Shown here: one piece after another, positions 26,417 to 42,272 of the stretch
Layout: each line of letters starts with the position of its first letter
How positions within the stretch are numbered: position 1 is the first letter of the stretch
DNA from: Pseudomonadota bacterium
Lineage (GTDB): Bacteria > Pseudomonadota > Gammaproteobacteria > Xanthomonadales > Xanthomonadaceae
Length of the DNA: 64,000 nt
Direction: 5' to 3'
Assembly: GCA_018242425.1 (NCBI GenBank)
Contig: JAFEBX010000004.1
Coordinates: 159,032 to 223,031 of the forward strand
The notes under the pieces: model-generated
The model's input: only the letters and a program-made list of their open reading frames with translations
Told to the model about the DNA's origin: nothing
Database searches by the model: none
Program-made: the position numbers and the translations under genes

Positions 26417-27041
26417 GTCGCGCCGGGGCGCTGCCGACGAACGCGGCACGCGCGCACTGTTGAATTCGCTGGCAAACGATACGTCGCGCGAGACATTGAC
26501 CCTGCGCGGCATCCTCGACGACTTCGACGAACGCGGCTTCGGCATCCTGCTGCTGATCGCCACCCTGCCCGCCTTCATCCCGATTCCGGTCGGCGGCGGC
26601 ATCAGCGGACCGCTGGTGGTCTTCCTCGGCGCGCAACTGCTGTTCGGCCGCAACGAGGTCTGGCTGCCGCGCCGCATCGCCGCTTGGGGGCCGAAGCGTG
26701 ATGCCTTCGCGCGATTCGTCACGCGCCTCTCTCCGTGGTTGGGCCGGCTCGAACACCTGGTCCGCCCGCGACTGGCGCGCTTGTTCGACCATCCCGCGGC
26801 CAATGCCATCACCGGTCTCCTGCTGGTCGCCACCGGCCTCCTGCTTGCCCTGCCGATCCCCGGGACCAACTACATCTTCGGCGCGATCCTGCTGGGTTTC
26901 GCGCTGGCGTTGCTGGAGCGCGACGGCGCCTTGCTGGTCATGGCGTGGATCGTCGCGATCGCGGTGGCGATCGCCATGGGAATACTGTCCGGCCACATCG
27001 CCGCCCGTCTCAGCGAATGGCTGGGATCGCTAGCGTCCTGA
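26409..27041 (+). CDS. ExoD family membrane protein
   Basis: A 210-residue protein with an N-terminal soluble helix (residues 1-40) and three to four hydrophobic segments, including GILLLIATLPAFIPIPVGGG and the duplicated-looking LLALPIPGTNYIFGA. This PxP-containing pair of segments is characteristic of ExoD, described in rhizobia as affecting exopolysaccharide production. Role here is unknown. It overlaps the preceding CorC gene by 8 bases (likely coupled) and its end overlaps the convergent trmJ end by 12 bases. Confidence 0.8.
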   Translation: MPESRRGAADERGTRALLNSLANDTSRETLTLRGILDDFDERGFGILLLIATLPAFIPIPVGGGISGPLVVFLGAQLLFGRNEVWLPRRIAAWGPKRDAFARFVTRLSPWLGRLEHLVRPRLARLFDHPAANAITGLLLVATGLLLALPIPGTNYIFGAILLGFALALLERDGALLVMAWIVAIAVAIAMGILSGHIAARLSEWLGSLAS

Positions 27042-27812
27042 CGCGAGTCGCGCCATCCGTTGCGCATCGGCGAGCACGCCGCGCAGCAATCGCACCTCGC
27101 GCGTACTGAGGTCGGCGCGCAGGAAGATCCGCCGCAATTTGCGCAGCGCCGATTCCGGCGCGCGCCCCTTGTGGAAATCGATCGCTTCCAGCGTCTCGTC
27201 CAGTTGCGCGAAGAAACCTTCGAGCTCGGCATGCGTGGTCGGCTGGTCGCGCGGGTCGCCGTCTTCATCATCCGATGCGCCGCGATTACCTTCCAGCAGC
27301 GTCTCGCGCACGGCATAGGCCAGCACCTGCACCGCCGCCGCGAGATTGAGCGAACTGAACTCGGGATCGGATGGAATGTGCACGGCGGCGTGGCAGAGCT
27401 GCAGTTCCTCGTTGGTCAGGCCGGTGCGTTCGCGCCCGAACACCAGCGCCACTTCGCCGCCCGCCTTCGCGGCATCAATGAGTCGTGCCGCGCCCTCGCG
27501 CGGCGCCAGCTCCTCCAGCGCGATGCGGCGACTGCGCGCGGTGCAGCCGAGCACGAGGCTGCAGTCGGCCACGGCCTCGGCCAGGGTCGCATGCACCGGG
27601 GCGTCCAGCACCAGCGCCTCGGCGCCGGCGGCCATCGCCAGGGTGTCGCGGTCCGGCGCCTTTTCCGGTGCAACCAGCACCATCCGGGTCAGGCCCATGG
27701 TGCGCATGGCCCGGGCCGCGGAGCCCATGTTCCCGGGATGCTGGGTGCCGACGAGGACGATGCGGATGCGGTCGGCGGGGCCGGCTTTGGCGAGCGATTC
27801 TGCTGATTCCAT
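27030..27812 (-). CDS. trmJ: tRNA (cytidine/uridine-2'-O-)-methyltransferase TrmJ
   Basis: A 260-residue SPOUT methyltransferase that 2'-O-methylates position 32 of the anticodon loop. The SPOUT motifs are [19 protein letters not shown] (motif 1), [13 protein letters not shown] (motif 2) and [19 protein letters not shown] (motif 3 with the trefoil knot). The C-terminal extension of about 80 residues is typical of TrmJ. It is divergent from suhB, the same pairing as in E. coli. Confidence 0.93.
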   Translation of the reverse strand: MESAESLAKAGPADRIRIVLVGTQHPGNMGSAARAMRTMGLTRMVLVAPEKAPDRDTLAMAAGAEALVLDAPVHATLAEAVADCSLVLGCTARSRRIALEELAPREGAARLIDAAKAGGEVALVFGRERTGLTNEELQLCHAAVHIPSDPEFSSLNLAAAVQVLAYAVRETLLEGNRGASDDEDGDPRDQPTTHAELEGFFAQLDETLEAIDFHKGRAPESALRKLRRIFLRADLSTREVRLLRGVLADAQRMARLASGR

Positions 27813-27887
27813 CGTCAAATGGTAAACTGCCCGACCGGCCACGGAGCCGGTTCCGTTCTTTCCAATTCCAGCCGAGGCTTTCCCGCG

Positions 27888-28715
27888 ATGCAAAAACCCG
27901 CGGTCACCATCATGGTCAAGGCGGCGCGTGCCGCCGGCAACATCCTGTTGCGCAATCTCAATCGGCTGGAATCGATCAATGTGGTCGAGAAGGCACGCCA
28001 GGACTATGCCAGCGACGTCGATCGCGACGCCGAGGATGCCGCCGTGCGCGAACTGCGCCGCGCCATGCCCGATGTCGGCGTGCTCGGCGAGGAATCCGGC
28101 CAGTCCGGCAACACCCGCACCACGTGGGTGATCGATCCCCTCGACGGCACCAGCAACTACATCCGCGGCCTGCCCCACTACTGCGTCTCGATCGCCATGG
28201 TCGAGAACGGCGAGCCGGTCCACGGCGTGATCTACGATCCGATCCGCAACGAGCTGTTCACCGCGAGCAAGGGCAGCGGTGCCCTGCTCAACGGCGTGCG
28301 CATCCGCGTCGCCGAGCGCAAGGACCTGACCGGCGCGGTGCTCGCCACCGGATTCGCCCCGCGCGAACGCGAACGCCTCAGCGCGCAATTGCATTGCACC
28401 GACCTGCTGTTGACCGAACATGGCGGTGAAGACATCCGTCGCGCCGGTTCCGCCGCGCTCGACCTTGCCTACGTGGCCTGTGGGCGCGTCGACGGCTATT
28501 TCGAAGCCGGCGTGAAGCCGTGGGACATCGCCGCCGGCGTGCTGCTGGTGCGCGAGGCCGGTGGCCGCGTGATCGCCGCCGATGGCGGCCAGACCGGCCC
28601 GCTCGATTCGCGCGGCCTCGCCCCGCGCATGGTGATCGCCGGCAACCTCAAGCTCAGCGACGCGCTGCAGAAGGTCGTGGTGAGCTCGGGTTACGCGGCG
28701 AGTTTGCGCGGCTGA
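27888..28715 (+). CDS. suhB: Inositol monophosphatase family protein SuhB
   Basis: A 275-residue protein with the three metal-binding motifs of the family: GEES (about 68-71), [12 protein letters not shown] and WDIAAG. E. coli SuhB is an inositol-1-phosphatase that also joins the NusA-containing rRNA antitermination complex; the trmJ neighbour supports orthology. The start [18 protein letters not shown] matches the family. A strong terminator follows. Confidence 0.93.
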   Translation: MQKPAVTIMVKAARAAGNILLRNLNRLESINVVEKARQDYASDVDRDAEDAAVRELRRAMPDVGVLGEESGQSGNTRTTWVIDPLDGTSNYIRGLPHYCVSIAMVENGEPVHGVIYDPIRNELFTASKGSGALLNGVRIRVAERKDLTGAVLATGFAPRERERLSAQLHCTDLLLTEHGGEDIRRAGSAALDLAYVACGRVDGYFEAGVKPWDIAAGVLLVREAGGRVIAADGGQTGPLDSRGLAPRMVIAGNLKLSDALQKVVVSSGYAASLRG

Positions 28716-28737
28716 TCGTTCGCCACATCGAGAAAAC

Positions 28738-28767
28738 AAAAACGCCCGGCATGACCGGGCGTTTTTT
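28738..28767. terminator. Bidirectional terminator between suhB and secF
   Basis: The stem ACGCCCGG / CCGGGCGT, extendable through flanking A/T runs to about 12 bp, has a 5-base loop and ends with TTTTTT on the plus strand and an A/T-rich tract on the minus strand. It lies between convergent suhB and secF. Confidence 0.88.
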
Positions 28768-28790
28768 CGTTGCGATGACGAAGCTTCGGC

Positions 28791-29759
28791 TTACGGGCGA
28801 CGCGCCAGCGCCGCATCGTCCTTCGCCTTCGGCAGCAGGTCCTGGCGTGACACCTTGAACGGACCGATCGCCAGCAGCGGCACGGCGACGATCACCGAGG
28901 ACACCACCACGATCACCGCGCCGATCATGTGCGTTTCGGCCAGGCCTTCCATGGTGCGGCCACCATACATGTACAGCGCCATCGCCGACAGGAAGAACAT
29001 CACCGCGGTGATCACCGTGCGCGACAGCGTCTGGTTGATCGAACGGTTCAGCACTTCGTTGGCGTCGACGCGCAGCGTGCGGAAGTTTTCGCGGACACGG
29101 TCGAACACCACGATGATGTCGTTGATCGCGAAGCCCATCACCGACAACAGGCCGGCCAGCACGGTCAGGTCGAACTCGCGACCGAGCAACGACATGTAGG
29201 CGATGGTCAGGATCAGGTCGAAGAACGCGGTCATGCTCGCCACCACCGCGAACTTCAATTCGAAGCGGAAGGCGATGTAGATCAGGAACCCGACCAGCAT
29301 GAAGATGGTCGCGTAGAGGCCGTTCTTGGCGAGGTCCTTGCCGACCTGCGGGCCGACGAATTCGCCGGGCTGCACGGCGACCGGATTGGCGTCGGTGTTG
29401 ACCGCCTGGCGCACTTGTTCGGAGATCTTGCGCGACGCGTCGTCGGCGTTGTTGTGCTCGCCCTGCGGCTGCAGGCGGATGATCACGTCGTTGCCGGTGC
29501 CGGCGTTCTGCACCAGCGCGTCGTGGAACCCGGCCTTGGTGAGCTGGTCGCGGACGTTGTTGGTCTCGACCGGCTGGGCGAAGTGCGCGCGCACGACGGT
29601 ACCGCCAGTGAATTCCAGCGCGTAATTGAAGCCCCTGAGGCCGATGACGGCGATCGAGCCGATCAGCAACAGCAGCATCACCACCAGGATCGGGCGGCTC
29701 GGCCGCATGAAGTCGATCTTGGTGTCGTTGGGAAGGATGTGGAGCGGGAACAATTTCAT
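28791..29759 (-). CDS. secF: Protein translocase subunit SecF
   Basis: A 322-residue RND-type membrane protein with six membrane segments: one near residues 23-44, a periplasmic domain (FTGGTVV... to about 150), then five segments including the conserved MGFAINDIIVVFDRVREN stretch. With SecD it uses the proton gradient to pull exported proteins through SecYEG. It is 19 bases after secD. Confidence 0.95.
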   Translation of the reverse strand: MKLFPLHILPNDTKIDFMRPSRPILVVMLLLLIGSIAVIGLRGFNYALEFTGGTVVRAHFAQPVETNNVRDQLTKAGFHDALVQNAGTGNDVIIRLQPQGEHNNADDASRKISEQVRQAVNTDANPVAVQPGEFVGPQVGKDLAKNGLYATIFMLVGFLIYIAFRFELKFAVVASMTAFFDLILTIAYMSLLGREFDLTVLAGLLSVMGFAINDIIVVFDRVRENFRTLRVDANEVLNRSINQTLSRTVITAVMFFLSAMALYMYGGRTMEGLAETHMIGAVIVVVSSVIVAVPLLAIGPFKVSRQDLLPKAKDDAALARRP

Positions 29760-29778
29760 ATTCGTATCCGTGGCCCGA

Positions 29779-31659
29779 TCAGATGGCGATCGACTTGAGG
29801 TGCTTGCGACGGGCGTAGATCAAGGTCGCCAGCGCGCGCGACACCGTGATCGCGGTGAACATCGAAGCGAAGATGCCGATGATCATCGTCAACGCGAAGC
29901 CCTTCAGCGGACCGCTGCCGAAGGCGTAGAGCGCCACGCCGACGATCAGGCCGGTGAGGTTGGCGTCGAAGATGGTGTGGCTGGCCTTCTCGTAACCGGT
30001 CGCGATCGCCGCCTTGGGTGGCATGCCGTGTCGCAACTCTTCGCGGATACGCTCGTTGATCAGCACGTTGGCGTCCACCGACAGGCCGACCGACAGCGCC
30101 AGGCCGGCGAAACCGGGCAGCGTCATCGTCGCGCCGAACAGCGACATCACCGCCACCACGATCAGCAGGTTGAACAGCAGCGCCACCGAGGTGATCACGC
30201 CGAACATGCGGTAGTAGATGGTGAAGAAGCCGAGGGTGAACAGGAACGAGAACACCACTGCCTTGATGCCGCGACTGACGTTCTCGGCGCCGAGGCTGGG
30301 ACCGATCACGTATTCCTCGACGAAGTCCATCGGCGCCGCCAGCGCGCCCGACTTCAGCTGGCGGACCAGGTCGGTCGCCTGCTGCTGGGAAAGGCCAGTG
30401 GTCATGAAGCTGGCGCCAAACGGTTCGTTGATGTCCGGAGCAGCGATCACGCGCTCCTGCACGCGCGAACCACGCACTTCCTTGCCGTCGGCGTCCTTGG
30501 TCACGGTCGGGATGCGATCGATGTAGACCGTCGCCAGGCGCTTGTGCACGTTGTTGACGGTGTGGTCGAACATTTTCTTGCCGGCGGCGGCGGTCAGCGT
30601 CACGTTCACGGACGGCAGGCCGGTCTTGGGATCGGGCGTCGCCGTGGCGTTCAACAGTTCGTCGCCGCTCACCAGCACGCGCTTGGAGAGCAGGATCGGT
30701 GCGCCGCTTTCGAAGTGGTAGAGCTTGGAATCCGGCGGGACATTGCCGCTGCGCTGCGCTTCGGCGGCAGTGGCTTCATCGCCGGTCACGGCGCGGAATT
30801 CCAGCGTCGCTGTAGCGCCGATCTGGCGCTTGGCTTCGGCGGTGTCCTGCAAGCCCGGCAATTCCACCACCAGGCGATCGTTGCCCTGGCGCTGCAGCAC
30901 CGGCTCGGCCACGCCGAGGCCGCTGATGCGGTCGGCGATCACCGCGCGGTTCTGGTCGATGGCGTCGACCGCGACCTTGGCGAAGTCCTGCGCGTTCATG
31001 CGCAGCACCACCTGGTTGCCGCGCACTTCGGTGGTGTACGGGTTGCTGCCACCGGCGGCGTTGGCGCGCAGGCCGGCGTCGATCACCTGCTTGGCCTTGT
31101 CGGCATCGGCAGCAGCCGGCAGCGTTGCGACGACGGTCTGGTCGGGCATGGCATCGACCGACCCGAACGTCACCGCCTTGTCGCGCAGCAGCGTGCGCAC
31201 GGTATCGGAGGTGCCTTCGAGTTTCTTCTGGAGCGCGGCCTTCTCGTCCACCTGCATCAGGAAGTGCACGCCACCCTGCAAGTCGAGGCCGAGCGACATC
31301 GGCTTGGCGCCCATCGAGCTCAACCACTTCGGCACCGTCGGCAACAGGTTGAGCGCGGTGGTTTCGCCCTCGGCCAGCACCGGCTTGATCGCGTCGCTGG
31401 CCTTGGTCTGGTCGTTCTGGCTCTTCAGCCGGATCAGCAGGCGGCCCTTGGCATCGGTTTCCTCCGCCTTCGGGGCGATCTGTGCCGAAGCCAGCGCGGC
31501 ATTCACCCTGCCCTTGAGCGCGGCATCGACCACTGCGCCATTGGCAGCGGTGACCTGCACCGAAGGATCCTGCGGATAGAGGTTGGGCATCGCGTAGATC
31601 GTGCAGAAAGCCAGCACGAGGACGATGACGAGGTATTTCCAGCGGGCGAACTCAAGCAT
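29779..31659 (-). CDS. secD: Protein translocase subunit SecD
   Basis: A 626-residue protein with an N-terminal membrane helix (MLEFARWKYLVIVLVLAFCT), a large periplasmic part with the GLDLQGGVHFLMQVD motif (P1 base) and head domain, and five C-terminal membrane segments with LPGFAGLALSVGLSVDANVLINERIREE conserved. The start at MLEFARW is the usual SecD start; an ATG 11 codons upstream is also in frame. It lies between yajC and secF. Confidence 0.95.
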   Translation of the reverse strand: MLEFARWKYLVIVLVLAFCTIYAMPNLYPQDPSVQVTAANGAVVDAALKGRVNAALASAQIAPKAEETDAKGRLLIRLKSQNDQTKASDAIKPVLAEGETTALNLLPTVPKWLSSMGAKPMSLGLDLQGGVHFLMQVDEKAALQKKLEGTSDTVRTLLRDKAVTFGSVDAMPDQTVVATLPAAADADKAKQVIDAGLRANAAGGSNPYTTEVRGNQVVLRMNAQDFAKVAVDAIDQNRAVIADRISGLGVAEPVLQRQGNDRLVVELPGLQDTAEAKRQIGATATLEFRAVTGDEATAAEAQRSGNVPPDSKLYHFESGAPILLSKRVLVSGDELLNATATPDPKTGLPSVNVTLTAAAGKKMFDHTVNNVHKRLATVYIDRIPTVTKDADGKEVRGSRVQERVIAAPDINEPFGASFMTTGLSQQQATDLVRQLKSGALAAPMDFVEEYVIGPSLGAENVSRGIKAVVFSFLFTLGFFTIYYRMFGVITSVALLFNLLIVVAVMSLFGATMTLPGFAGLALSVGLSVDANVLINERIREELRHGMPPKAAIATGYEKASHTIFDANLTGLIVGVALYAFGSGPLKGFALTMIIGIFASMFTAITVSRALATLIYARRKHLKSIAI

Positions 31660-31723
31660 GGGCGGCACCTGCGCCCGCATCCGCAGGCGCATCGAAGGTC
31701 GATGGGTCAGTAAGAATCCGGGG

Positions 31724-32068
31724 TCACGCGTTCTTCAGCGTGCCTTTCGGCAACACGTTGGCGATGGCACCGCGCTGGATGCGCATGCGCACGTTGTCGG
31801 CCACTTCGACAGTCACGAAGTTCTCGCCGATTTCGGTGACGACGCCGGCGATGCCGCTGTTGGTCAGCACTTCGTCGCCCTTGGACAGCTTGTCCATCAG
31901 GGCCTTGTGGTCCTTGGCGCGCTTGGACTGCGGGCGGATCACCATGAAGTACATCAACAGGATGAACACCGGCACCATGACGAGCATGGACAGGCCACCA
32001 CCCGGCGGCGGCGCGGCTTGGGCGGTCTGGGCTGCGGCGGGCGCGATCAGGAAGTCGAGCGGGGACAT
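31724..32068 (-). CDS. yajC: Preprotein translocase subunit YajC
   Basis: A 114-residue protein: short N-terminal segment, one membrane helix (LSMLVMVPVFILLMYFMVIRPQ with the family-typical RPQ boundary) and a cytoplasmic domain (KGDEVLTNSGIAGVVTEIGEN). It associates with SecDF. It sits between tgt and secD. Confidence 0.95.
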   Translation of the reverse strand: MSPLDFLIAPAAAQTAQAAPPPGGGLSMLVMVPVFILLMYFMVIRPQSKRAKDHKALMDKLSKGDEVLTNSGIAGVVTEIGENFVTVEVADNVRMRIQRGAIANVLPKGTLKNA

Positions 32069-32126
32069 CGGCAATCTCACGAAAACGTAACGGGAGATTA
32101 TGCCATGCGGGCCCGCACCCCGGCTT

Positions 32127-34337
<2,211 letters not shown>

Positions 34338-34351
<14 letters not shown>

Positions 34352-35414
34352 GGTCGTCCTGCGGCCACAGCAACATCGCGTCGCCATAGCTGAAGAAGCG
34401 ATAGCGCTCGCGCACCGCGTGTTCGTAAGCGGCGAGGATGCGCTCGCGGCCGACGAAGGCACTGACCAGCATCAGCAGCGTGCTTTCCGGCAGATGGAAA
34501 TTGGTGACCAGTCCATCGACGCTCCGCACCGGGATTCCGGGGTAGATGAAGATGCTGGTCTCGCCGGAAAACGGCTGCAGGCCATCCGGCGTCATGGCCG
34601 ATTCCAGGGCGCGCAACACCGTGGTGCCGACCGCGATCACGCGGCCACCGGCGGCACGCGTCGCCCGCACCTTGTCGACCAGTGCCTGCGGCACGTCGAT
34701 CCATTCCGAGTGCATGCGGTGGTCATCGAGATTTTCGACGCGCACCGGCTGGAAGGTGCCGGCACCGACGTGCAGGGTCACGCGCGCGTCATTGACGCCA
34801 CGATCGCGCAGGGCCTGCAGCAAGGCTTCGTCGAAATGCAGGCCGGCGGTCGGCGCCGCGACTGCGCCGGCACGTTCGGCGAACACGGTCTGGTAGCGCT
34901 CGGCATCGGCGGCATCGGGCGTGCGTTCGATGTAGGGCGGCAGCGGCAACTGGCCGACACGCTGCAGCCAGTCGGTCAGTTCGCCTTCGACGTGGAAACG
35001 CAGGGTGAAGAAACCACGATCGTCGCGATCGACCACTTCGGCATTGCCACCGCCGTCGAGTTCAATCAATGAACCCGGCTTCGGCGTCTTGCTCGCGCCG
35101 ACCTGCGCCTTGACGACGACGTCGCCAAGCAGGCGTTCGATCAGGATCTCGACGCGGCCACCGGTGGCCTTGTGCCCGAACAATCGTGCCGGGATCACGC
35201 GGGTATCGTTGAAGACCAGCAAGTCGCCGGCACGCAGCAACTCCGGCAGATCGCGGATGCCGCGATCTGCGAACGGCGCGTCGCCCGGTGGCACCACCAG
35301 CAGGCGGCTGGCGGATCGCTCGGCCAGCGGCTGCTGGGCGATCAGTTCGGGCGGCAGGTCGAAGCGGAAATCGGAGGTTTTCAAGGTTGGGGCGGCGCGT
35401 GCGTGGTCGTGCAT
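34338..35414 (-). CDS. queA: S-adenosylmethionine:tRNA ribosyltransferase-isomerase
   Basis: QueA transfers and isomerises the ribose of SAM onto preQ1-tRNA, making epoxyqueuosine. Typical motifs are [38 protein letters not shown] and the C-terminal [16 protein letters not shown]. The start is uncertain: ATG 35414 gives 358 residues, but alignment with related QueA proteins (which begin M-x-x-SDF) favours TTG 35384 (348 residues). ATG 35456 lies inside the dispersed repeat tail and is unlikely. The stop overlaps the end of the convergent LprI-type gene by 14 bases. Confidence 0.9.
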
Positions 35415-35453
35415 TTTCGCATGCGGTGGCGACGCTGACTCACTCGCCAAAGT

Positions 35454-35677
35454 CATCGCCCGGCTGAGCGCCTATTGCGGTTGTCTACAGCCGCATAGGC
35501 GCCGCCGGTGGCGGGCTTTTCGCTTCTCTCTCAGAAAGCAACAACACGCGCGCGGCCGTGGGTGAGCCAGTCCGGTGCGCGGGCATTGCGCCGCACGGAT
35601 GCGGCGCATGAGCCTACATGGACGTATTCACGGCGTCCCGCGCACCGGAGCTGGTCACCCGCGAAGCCAGCGCGTGC
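35454..35677 (-). repeat. Dispersed intergenic repeat, copy B
   Basis: The reverse complement of this region matches copy A (20986-21284) over a core of about 187 bases and a tail of about 32 bases, by eye near 90% identity in the core, without the extra 81-base segment of copy A. It includes the near palindrome TGCGCCGCAC..ATGCGGCGCA at 35587-35608. It fills the gap between lrp and queA, both on the minus strand, and one end reaches into the region just upstream of queA. Confidence 0.85.
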
Positions 35678-35694
35678 GATGCTTTTCCCGCTCT

Positions 35695-36126
35695 CTACCG
35701 CTCGAACTTCGTCGAAAGAATGATCGACGACGTCGTGCGCTCCACCCCATCGATCGCGCCGATACGGTCAGTCAGCACGTCCATCTCGCCCACCGTCGCC
35801 GTCGTCGCCTGGGCGATCAGGTCGTAGCCGCCGCTGATCGAATACAGCACGCGTACTTCATGCATCGCCTGCAGCGCCTTCACCACTGCCGCCATCTGCT
35901 TCGGGCGCACCGTGATCAGGATGTGCGCGCGGATCCGGCTGCGCTCGTACTCGTCATCCACCCGCACTGTGTAACCGCCGATCACGCCCGACTGCTCCAG
36001 TCGCGCGATGCGGTTCTGCACGGTCGTCCGCGACAGCCCCAGCCGCCGGGCGATCTCGGCCGTGGACGCACGGGCGTCCTCGCGGAGGACGGACAACAGC
36101 ATCTCGTCGGCGGCGGAAATGGACAT
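35695..36126 (-). CDS. Lrp/AsnC family transcriptional regulator
   Basis: A 143-residue regulator: a helix-turn-helix at residues 4-45 (ADEMLLSVLREDARASTAEIARRLGLSRTTVQNRIARL in essence) and a C-terminal RAM ligand-binding domain (AHILITVRPKQM ... SGGYDLIAQATT). It is divergent from the class III aminotransferase gene with 145 bases between starts, the usual layout for an Lrp-type protein that controls its neighbour in response to an amino acid. Confidence 0.9.
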   Translation of the reverse strand: MSISAADEMLLSVLREDARASTAEIARRLGLSRTTVQNRIARLEQSGVIGGYTVRVDDEYERSRIRAHILITVRPKQMAAVVKALQAMHEVRVLYSISGGYDLIAQATTATVGEMDVLTDRIGAIDGVERTTSSIILSTKFER

Positions 36127-36271
36127 ATCGTCGGATTCATAAGTCGTTTCGACCAGAATAACCCGGCGTTTGGGCGAAATGCACCTGTCGAACGGCACGA
36201 ATCCCGCGATAATGGGAGATTGCCGCATATCCGGCCTACGGATGCGGGCACCAGACCGGGAGACCACGACC

Positions 36272-37762
36272 ATGAGCCTGATCGACACCCTCGCCCTGCT
36301 CCGCTCGCACGGCGGCCAGCGCACCACCGGCCTCGACGACGCCACCATCCGCGACTTCGCCACGCGCCATCCGGAACTGCGCGAAGCGATCGCCGCGGCA
36401 GCCGCGGCCTATCTCGAGATCAAAGCGGATTTCCCCGAGCTGCTCGACCTCGAAGAGAACGCACAGATCGCGCATGTGCAAGCCGGCTTCCTCAACTTCT
36501 ACGCCGCCGATGCGGTGAATCCATACGTGGCGCTGGTCGCACGCGGTCCGTGGATCGTCACGCTGAAAGGCGCGGTGCTGAACGACAGCGGCGGCTACGG
36601 CATGCTCGGCCTCGGCCACGCGCCGCAAGCAGTGCTCGACGCGATGGCCAAGCCCCAGGCGCTGGCCAACATCATGACGCCGAACGTCGCCCAGCTGCGT
36701 TTCGACAAGGCGATGCGCAAGGAGATCGGGCAGACGCGTGGCGGTTGCCCCTACACCAGCTTCATGTGCCTCAACTCCGGTTCGGAATCGGTATCGCTGG
36801 CTTCGCGCATCGTCGATGCCAATGCCAAGACGATGACCGACCCGGGCGCGCGCCACGCCGGCAAGGAAATTCGTCGCGTCGTGGTCAAGGGCAGCTTCCA
36901 CGGCCGTACCGACAAGCCGGCGCTGTATTCCGACTCGTCGCGCAAGACTTACGTGCAATATCTCGCCAGCTATCGCGGCGAACACAGCGTCATCACCATC
37001 GAGCCGTACGACGTGGCCGCGCTGAAGCAGGCCTTCGCCGATGCGGAAAAGAACGGCTGGTTCATCGAAGCGGTCTACCTGGAACCGGTGATGGGCGAAG
37101 GCGATCCCGGTCGTTCGCTGCCGCGCGCGTTCTACGACGCCGTGCGCACGCTGACCCGCGACCACGGCAGCCTGATGCTGATCGATTCGATCCAGGCCGG
37201 CCTGCGCGCCACCGGTTATCTGTCGATCGTCGATTACCCCGGTTTCGAAGACGCCGACGCGCCCGACATGGAAACCTATTCCAAGGCGCTCAACGCCGGC
37301 CAGTTCCCGCTGTCGGTGCTTGCCGCTGGCGAACGCGCGACGAATGCCTACAAGCGCGGCCTCTACGGCAACACCATGACCGCGAATCCGCGCGCACTCG
37401 ACGTCGCCTGCGTGGTGTTGAACAGCCTGACGCCGGAACTGCGCGCCAATATCCGCGAACGCGGCAAGCAGGCGCTGGCCAAGCTCGAAACGGTGAAGCA
37501 GGAAACCGGCCTGATCACCAAGGTCCAGGGCACCGGCCTGCTGTTCTCCTGCGAGCTCGCGCCTGGCTTCAAGGGCTACGGCACCGGCTCCACCGAGGAA
37601 TGGCTGCGCGAACGCGGCATCGGCGTGATCCACGGCGGCGCCAACTCGCTGCGCTTCACCCCGCGCTTCGAGATGCAGGAAGACGAACTCGACCTCGTCG
37701 TTGCGATGGTCAAGCGTTCGTTGCTGGAAGGTCCACGCGAGGCGCAGGACAAGGCAGCCTGA
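36272..37762 (+). CDS. Class III PLP-dependent aminotransferase
   Basis: A 496-residue fold-type I aminotransferase. The PLP lysine is K338 in [12 protein letters not shown]. The PLP-ring aspartate motif, normally DEVQxG, is [11 protein letters not shown] here, and the phosphate-binding segment is [15 protein letters not shown] 60-residue N-terminal extension precedes the catalytic core. Substrate cannot be fixed; an omega- or epsilon-amino acid is plausible because an Lrp-type regulator is divergent. GGGAG lies nine bases before the ATG. A clear terminator follows. Confidence 0.82.
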   Translation: MSLIDTLALLRSHGGQRTTGLDDATIRDFATRHPELREAIAAAAAAYLEIKADFPELLDLEENAQIAHVQAGFLNFYAADAVNPYVALVARGPWIVTLKGAVLNDSGGYGMLGLGHAPQAVLDAMAKPQALANIMTPNVAQLRFDKAMRKEIGQTRGGCPYTSFMCLNSGSESVSLASRIVDANAKTMTDPGARHAGKEIRRVVVKGSFHGRTDKPALYSDSSRKTYVQYLASYRGEHSVITIEPYDVAALKQAFADAEKNGWFIEAVYLEPVMGEGDPGRSLPRAFYDAVRTLTRDHGSLMLIDSIQAGLRATGYLSIVDYPGFEDADAPDMETYSKALNAGQFPLSVLAAGERATNAYKRGLYGNTMTANPRALDVACVVLNSLTPELRANIRERGKQALAKLETVKQETGLITKVQGTGLLFSCELAPGFKGYGTGSTEEWLRERGIGVIHGGANSLRFTPRFEMQEDELDLVVAMVKRSLLEGPREAQDKAA

Positions 37763-37785
37763 ATCGTCACCGCAATGCCCCAAGG

Positions 37786-37813
37786 AGCCGGCCACGCGCC
37801 GGCTTCTTTTTTT
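37786..37813 (+). terminator. Terminator after the aminotransferase gene
   Basis: A 7-bp stem AGCCGGC / GCCGGCT with a 5-base loop, followed by TTCTTTTTTT. It lies 24 bases after the aminotransferase stop and before upp. Confidence 0.88.
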
Positions 37814-37859
37814 GGTGGGATCATGCAGACTCGTCGCATCGAATCCACGGCCACAACCA

Positions 37860-38498
37860 ATGAAGATCGTCGAAGTCCGTCATCCGCTGGTGCAGCACAA
37901 GATCGGCCTGCTGCGCGACGCCGGACTCAGCACCAAGGGCTTTCGCGAACTGGTGACCGAACTCGGTACCCTGCTCGCCTACGAGGCGACGGCCGATATC
38001 GAAACCGAACCCTCAACGCAGCCCGGCTGGGCCGGCGAAGTGCAGGTGCGGCGCATTGCCGGGGCCAAGATCACCCTGGTGCCGATCCTGCGCGCCGGCC
38101 TCGGCATGCTCCCGGGCGTGCTGGCGTTGATCCCGGCGGCGAAGGTCAGCGTGGTCGGCCTGCAGCGCGACGAGGAAACCCTGCAGCCGGTGCCCTACTT
38201 CGAACGCCTGACCGGCCGCCTCGACGAACGCGATGCATTGATCCTCGACCCGATGCTGGCCACGGGCGGCACCCTGATCGCGACCATCGACATGCTCAAG
38301 CGTGCCGGCGCCAAACGCATCAAGGGCATCTTCCTGGTCGCCGCGCCGGAAGGACTGAAGGCGCTGGAAGCCGCGCATCCCGACATGCAGGTCTACACCG
38401 CCGCGATCGACGAGCGCCTCAACGAACACGGCTACATCCTGCCCGGGCTCGGCGATGCCGGCGACCGCATCTTCGGCACCGACGGCAACCCGCCGTGA
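37860..38498 (+). CDS. upp: Uracil phosphoribosyltransferase
   Basis: A 212-residue type I phosphoribosyltransferase converting uracil and PRPP to UMP. The PRPP motif is [18 protein letters not shown] and the uracil-binding C-terminal segment [12 protein letters not shown] is present. The start [20 protein letters not shown] is characteristic. The stop overlaps the GTG start of the next gene by 4 bases. Confidence 0.95.
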   Translation: MKIVEVRHPLVQHKIGLLRDAGLSTKGFRELVTELGTLLAYEATADIETEPSTQPGWAGEVQVRRIAGAKITLVPILRAGLGMLPGVLALIPAAKVSVVGLQRDEETLQPVPYFERLTGRLDERDALILDPMLATGGTLIATIDMLKRAGAKRIKGIFLVAAPEGLKALEAAHPDMQVYTAAIDERLNEHGYILPGLGDAGDRIFGTDGNPP

Positions 38499-38824
38499 TC
38501 ACCGAACACGAGGATCCCAAGACGGCCCGCAGCGCGCTGCTGTCGCTGCTGTCCACCAACGGCACCCTCGCCGGCATCAGCGTCGCGCTGGCCGGCATCG
38601 TCAACAACAGCGAGCGCAGCCTGCACGTCGCCACGATCGCCGACGATGTCTTCGTCTTCGGCGCGCTGCTGTTCGTCGTCAATTGCTATCTGGTCTATTT
38701 CGCCATCAAGCAGATCGGCAAGCGCACGTTCGCCCGCCTCAGCGTCGCCGTGGATCGGTTGCTGCTGGCCGGACTCACCACCCTCCTGATCGGCGGGTTC
38801 GTCGCGGTGTACGGCGCGTTCTGA
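38495..38824 (+). CDS. Small integral membrane protein coupled to upp
   Basis: A 109-residue protein starting at GTG (4-base GTGA overlap with upp). Three hydrophobic segments are visible: about residues 18-38 ([22 protein letters not shown]), 50-70 ([20 protein letters not shown]) and 88-108 ([21 protein letters not shown]). The frame has no internal Met, so the GTG start is well supported. No family is recognised. The coupling with upp suggests coexpression but gives no function. Confidence 0.7.
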   Translation: MITEHEDPKTARSALLSLLSTNGTLAGISVALAGIVNNSERSLHVATIADDVFVFGALLFVVNCYLVYFAIKQIGKRTFARLSVAVDRLLLAGLTTLLIGGFVAVYGAF

Positions 38825-38827
38825 AGT

Positions 38828-39718
<891 letters not shown>

Positions 39719-39734
39719 CTGCCCACCCTACTCC

Positions 39735-42269
<2,535 letters not shown>

Positions 42270-42272
42270 TTA

